Part shown: positions 5,282 to 7,312 of the stretch, one piece after another
How the letters are laid out: the number at the start of each line of letters is the position of its first letter
Position numbering within the stretch: position 1 is the stretch's first letter
DNA from: Nitrospirota bacterium
GTDB taxonomy: Bacteria > Nitrospirota > Thermodesulfovibrionia > UBA6902
Assembly (NCBI GenBank): GCA_024277515.1
Contig: JAJRVB010000280.1
Span: forward strand, 1 to 7,312
Direction of reading: 5' to 3'
Length of the DNA stretch: 7,312 nucleotides
Program-made: the position numbers and the translations under genes
Notes under the pieces: generated by a model
Told to the model about the DNA's origin: nothing
Seen by the model: only the letters and a program-made list of their open reading frames with translations
The model's database searches: none

Positions 5282-7052
5282 ACAGCCATTTGGCAGGGAT
5301 AATCGAGCTGATTTTTGCGTCTACTTTTATTCTTGTCTTCTCATCCACCTCAAGGACCGGCGTGTACCAGGGTTTCATCCGGCAGTCGAACACAACAGGC
5401 GCCTGCAGGCGGGTATGGAAGCGGCGAGTCTCCGGGCGGCTGCCGTGTATATCGCCGGCAGGCTCAAAACGGGTAAAGAAATTCCAGAGAAACTCCTTCA
5501 TGCTGACCGTCGCAGCCCTGCTGTCATCTACAAGCAGTATGACCGGCCAGTCAGCAAGCCCTCCTGCATCCGCGACCCTGCTGCCGAGTCCCGGCGCTGA
5601 TTCATAGGCCGTGCCCTGAAGCACAAGGGTGCCGGGGAGAGGGACTTCAGGCCTGTCGCATCCATCAGGCAGCGCCCCTTTAAACTCTTTTGGCAGTTTC
5701 CTTACCGGGTCATTGCCCAATCCCATGAGCACGGCCTTGGATCCTTTGTTAACTGCAGGCCCTGTATAGTCAAGGGTGTCCTGCGAGACATTATCAAATA
5801 CAAACAGGTCCGTCTCCCAGTTCACACGCTCAAGCACATGCGTCCAGAGCGCCGGGAAGTCATATACATCCACCTCTCCGTCAGTTATTATCAGGAATTT
5901 CGTGAGCGATAACTGTCCTTCCCCGAGTATCCTCATTGCGGATGCAAAGGCCTCCCTGGGATAACGGTTATACACTTTGGCCGCAGCAAGGGCATGAAAA
6001 CCGGTGTCTCCGAAGGTCTTCAGCTTTCTTACTCCCGGCATAACGAGCGGAAAAAGCGGGGAGAGGAGTTCCTGGAGAAAGTCTCCTATATAAAAGTCCT
6101 CCTGCCGGGGCCTCCCCACTACAGTTGCGGGAAAGATCGCGTCTCTGCGGTGATACATCCGGCTCACATTAAATACAGGGTAATCGTGCTGCAGCGAGTT
6201 ATACCCGAAATGGTCGCCAAAAGGCCCTTCCGGTCTCCTTACAAACGGCGGCGCCTCCCCCTTGACCGCAAACTCAACTTCTGAAACAAGCGGGTGTCCT
6301 CCGAGGGGATCATCGACCATATCAAGCCTCTTTCCGAGCAGAAGAGAGGCGAGTACAAGTTCAGGGACATCTTCCGGAACAGGGGCTATCGCAGCAAGGA
6401 TAAGCGCAGGAGGTCCCCCGATAAAGAGGCTGACCGGGAGCGGCTCCCCCCTCTTTTCAGCAGCATTATAGTGGTACCCTCCGCCCTTGTGGATCTGCCA
6501 GTGAATCCCCGCGGTGCTGTCATCATATCTCTGGATCCTGTACATACCCAGGTTATGCCCCCTGCCTTCAGGGTGTTCCGTATACACCAGCGGGAGGGTC
6601 ACAAAAGGTCCTCCGTCTGAATGCCATGAGGTGAGCATGGGGAGTTCTGTCAGTCGGGACGGGCGCTGCAGGTTTTCAAGAATGGGCGCGTTTTTATTTT
6701 TCTTAGTTCCTATCCTCAGACCCTGTATAAAAAAACCTTTTCCGCTCCATAGCTTTTTCATGTCCAGGGGCAGGAGTTTCTCTGCAAGTTTCACAGCGTC
6801 ATTTACGAATCTGACCGGCCGCTTTCCAAAGGCCAGTTCGATCCTGCGTCCGGTGCCGAACAGGTTTGTGACCACCGGGAACCGGCTCCCCTCGACATTT
6901 CTGAAAAAAAGGGCGGGGCCGCGCTTTTCGATCACCCTTCTATGGATTTCCGCGATCTCGAGATAAGGATCTACAGGCGCATCAATAACAATCAGTTCAT
7001 TTTCCCTTTTCAGGATATCGATGTAACTGCGCAGGTCTTTAATAATGTGCAT
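5280..7052 (-). CDS. ubiD: UbiD-family prenylated-FMN decarboxylase, probably menaquinone biosynthesis
   Basis: This is a 590-residue member of the UbiD/Fdc family, which decarboxylates aromatic or unsaturated acids using prenylated FMN supplied by UbiX. The cofactor region NLGMYRIQR (167-175) carries the metal-ligand Asn and the conserved Arg (R172). It is followed by HWQIHKGGGYHY (184-195), a conserved acidic ligand at about E260, and PEGPFGDHFGY (274-284) with the catalytic E275 and D280. The segment from there to GSKA (437-440) follows E. coli UbiD closely. About 140 further residues (450-590), ending IIPAKWL, exceed the roughly 500-residue UbiD and Fdc1. I associate this long form with menaquinone decarboxylases, including the futalosine route. 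The gene symbol is therefore family level; mqnL is a plausible alternative. The start is supported by GAGG (7062-7059), 6 nt upstream of the ATG. No ubiX or other quinone gene is in the window. A 162-bp gap to ileS with its own promoter suggests separate transcription. Confidence 0.9.
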   Translation of the reverse strand: MHIIKDLRSYIDILKRENELIVIDAPVDPYLEIAEIHRRVIEKRGPALFFRNVEGSRFPVVTNLFGTGRRIELAFGKRPVRFVNDAVKLAEKLLPLDMKKLWSGKGFFIQGLRIGTKKNKNAPILENLQRPSRLTELPMLTSWHSDGGPFVTLPLVYTEHPEGRGHNLGMYRIQRYDDSTAGIHWQIHKGGGYHYNAAEKRGEPLPVSLFIGGPPALILAAIAPVPEDVPELVLASLLLGKRLDMVDDPLGGHPLVSEVEFAVKGEAPPFVRRPEGPFGDHFGYNSLQHDYPVFNVSRMYHRRDAIFPATVVGRPRQEDFYIGDFLQELLSPLFPLVMPGVRKLKTFGDTGFHALAAAKVYNRYPREAFASAMRILGEGQLSLTKFLIITDGEVDVYDFPALWTHVLERVNWETDLFVFDNVSQDTLDYTGPAVNKGSKAVLMGLGNDPVRKLPKEFKGALPDGCDRPEVPLPGTLVLQGTAYESAPGLGSRVADAGGLADWPVILLVDDSRAATVSMKEFLWNFFTRFEPAGDIHGSRPETRRFHTRLQAPVVFDCRMKPWYTPVLEVDEKTRIKVDAKISSIIPAKWL

Positions 7053-7207
7053 GCTCCCCCTCGTATAATATCAAGAAAAACAGTCCCGTCTATTTTAACA
7101 GGTGGCATTCAAAAAAACCTCTGTCATTATGCAAATCAACCTGCGTGCAGCAGAAGTATTAAGAAGAAATTTACTCATCTAATTTTTTTTGGCCCGGCAC
7201 TTAATAA

Positions 7208-7244
7208 ATTTATCGATTATACCGATAAATATGTACCTGGTCAT
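7208..7244 (-). promoter_or_regulatory. Candidate promoter with overlapping operator-like palindrome upstream of the UbiD-family gene
   Basis: Reading leftward, ATGACC (7244-7239, four of six) and a perfect TATAAT (7221-7216) are 17 bp apart. The -10 box sits in the 7-bp centre of a perfect inverted repeat, ATTTATCG (7208-7215) and CGATAAAT (7223-7230). A dyad over the -10 is the usual place for a repressor site, so regulation is plausible but unproven. The leader to the ATG would be about 155 nt. The remaining 7053-7312 sequence is AT-rich, with an A8 run (7182-7189, read leftward) and GC-rich words at 7190-7197 and 7259-7266. I see no complete gene there. Confidence 0.45.
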
Positions 7245-7312
7245 AAAAAACAATTTATGGCCGGGCAGACAGGACAATTTCGCAAAGATAATGATAGATA
7301 AAAGCAGCATAA

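Noticed and set aside
7190..7266. GC-rich words GGCCCGGC and GCCGGGC as terminal inverted repeats of a small mobile element
   Set aside because: Only seven bases pair, the flanking similarity is ragged, and there is no target duplication or transposase.
6942..7301. A 119-codon rightward frame extending past the UbiD-family start
   Set aside because: Its first third is antisense to the UbiD-family gene and the remainder has no family features or ribosome binding site.
7179..7312. A leftward frame open from the right edge to about 7180, which could be the tail of an upstream gene
   Set aside because: About 43 codons of low-complexity hydrophobic and basic sequence with no recognisable motif. 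The region is AT-rich and contains the candidate promoter and palindrome, so I do not call it.

Overview
This window carries mostly core housekeeping genes and looks like a bacterial chromosome, probably close to the replication origin. The best guess for the organism is a Gram-negative, menaquinone-type anaerobe such as a Nitrospirota or deltaproteobacterial-type lineage. The reasons are a long UbiD-family decarboxylase of the menaquinone type, a dispersed intergenic repeat of a kind I associate with such genomes, a bacterial-type IleRS with a C-terminal zinc site, and moderate GC content. This placement is an inference; no rRNA or other decisive marker is present.

Left part (1-450): a probable partial leftward gene runs off the left edge (1-142). 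It is followed by about 300 bp without a convincing gene. This gap holds one copy of a 45-bp dispersed repeat and two perfect 16-bp parS-type palindromes (centromere sites bound by ParB), 111 bp apart centre to centre. A sigma70-like promoter lies just before tsaD. The tsaD gene (451-1449, +) makes the catalytic subunit for the t6A modification of tRNA.

Middle (1450-1840): tsaD converges on a 60-codon leftward gene encoding a single classical C2H2 zinc finger. A perfect 8-bp hairpin lies at the tsaD stop. Beyond the small gene is a second copy of the dispersed repeat, here with a diverged inverted partner that could form a long hairpin.

Right part (1841-7312, all leftward): lspA (lipoprotein signal peptidase) follows ileS (isoleucyl-tRNA synthetase) with a 4-nt ATGA overlap, the widespread ileS-lspA pairing. 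A good promoter precedes ileS. Upstream is a 590-residue UbiD-family decarboxylase, probably for menaquinone synthesis. It has a strong ribosome binding site and, about 160 bp further upstream, a TATAAT promoter whose -10 box lies between the arms of an 8-bp palindrome. The last 260 bp are AT-rich and hold no convincing complete gene.

No CRISPR array, complete mobile element, rRNA or tRNA was seen. The least ordinary items are the isolated pair of parS sites upstream of tsaD, the tiny bacterial C2H2 zinc-finger protein, and the palindrome over the ubiD promoter. I see no evidence of a new multi-gene system here.
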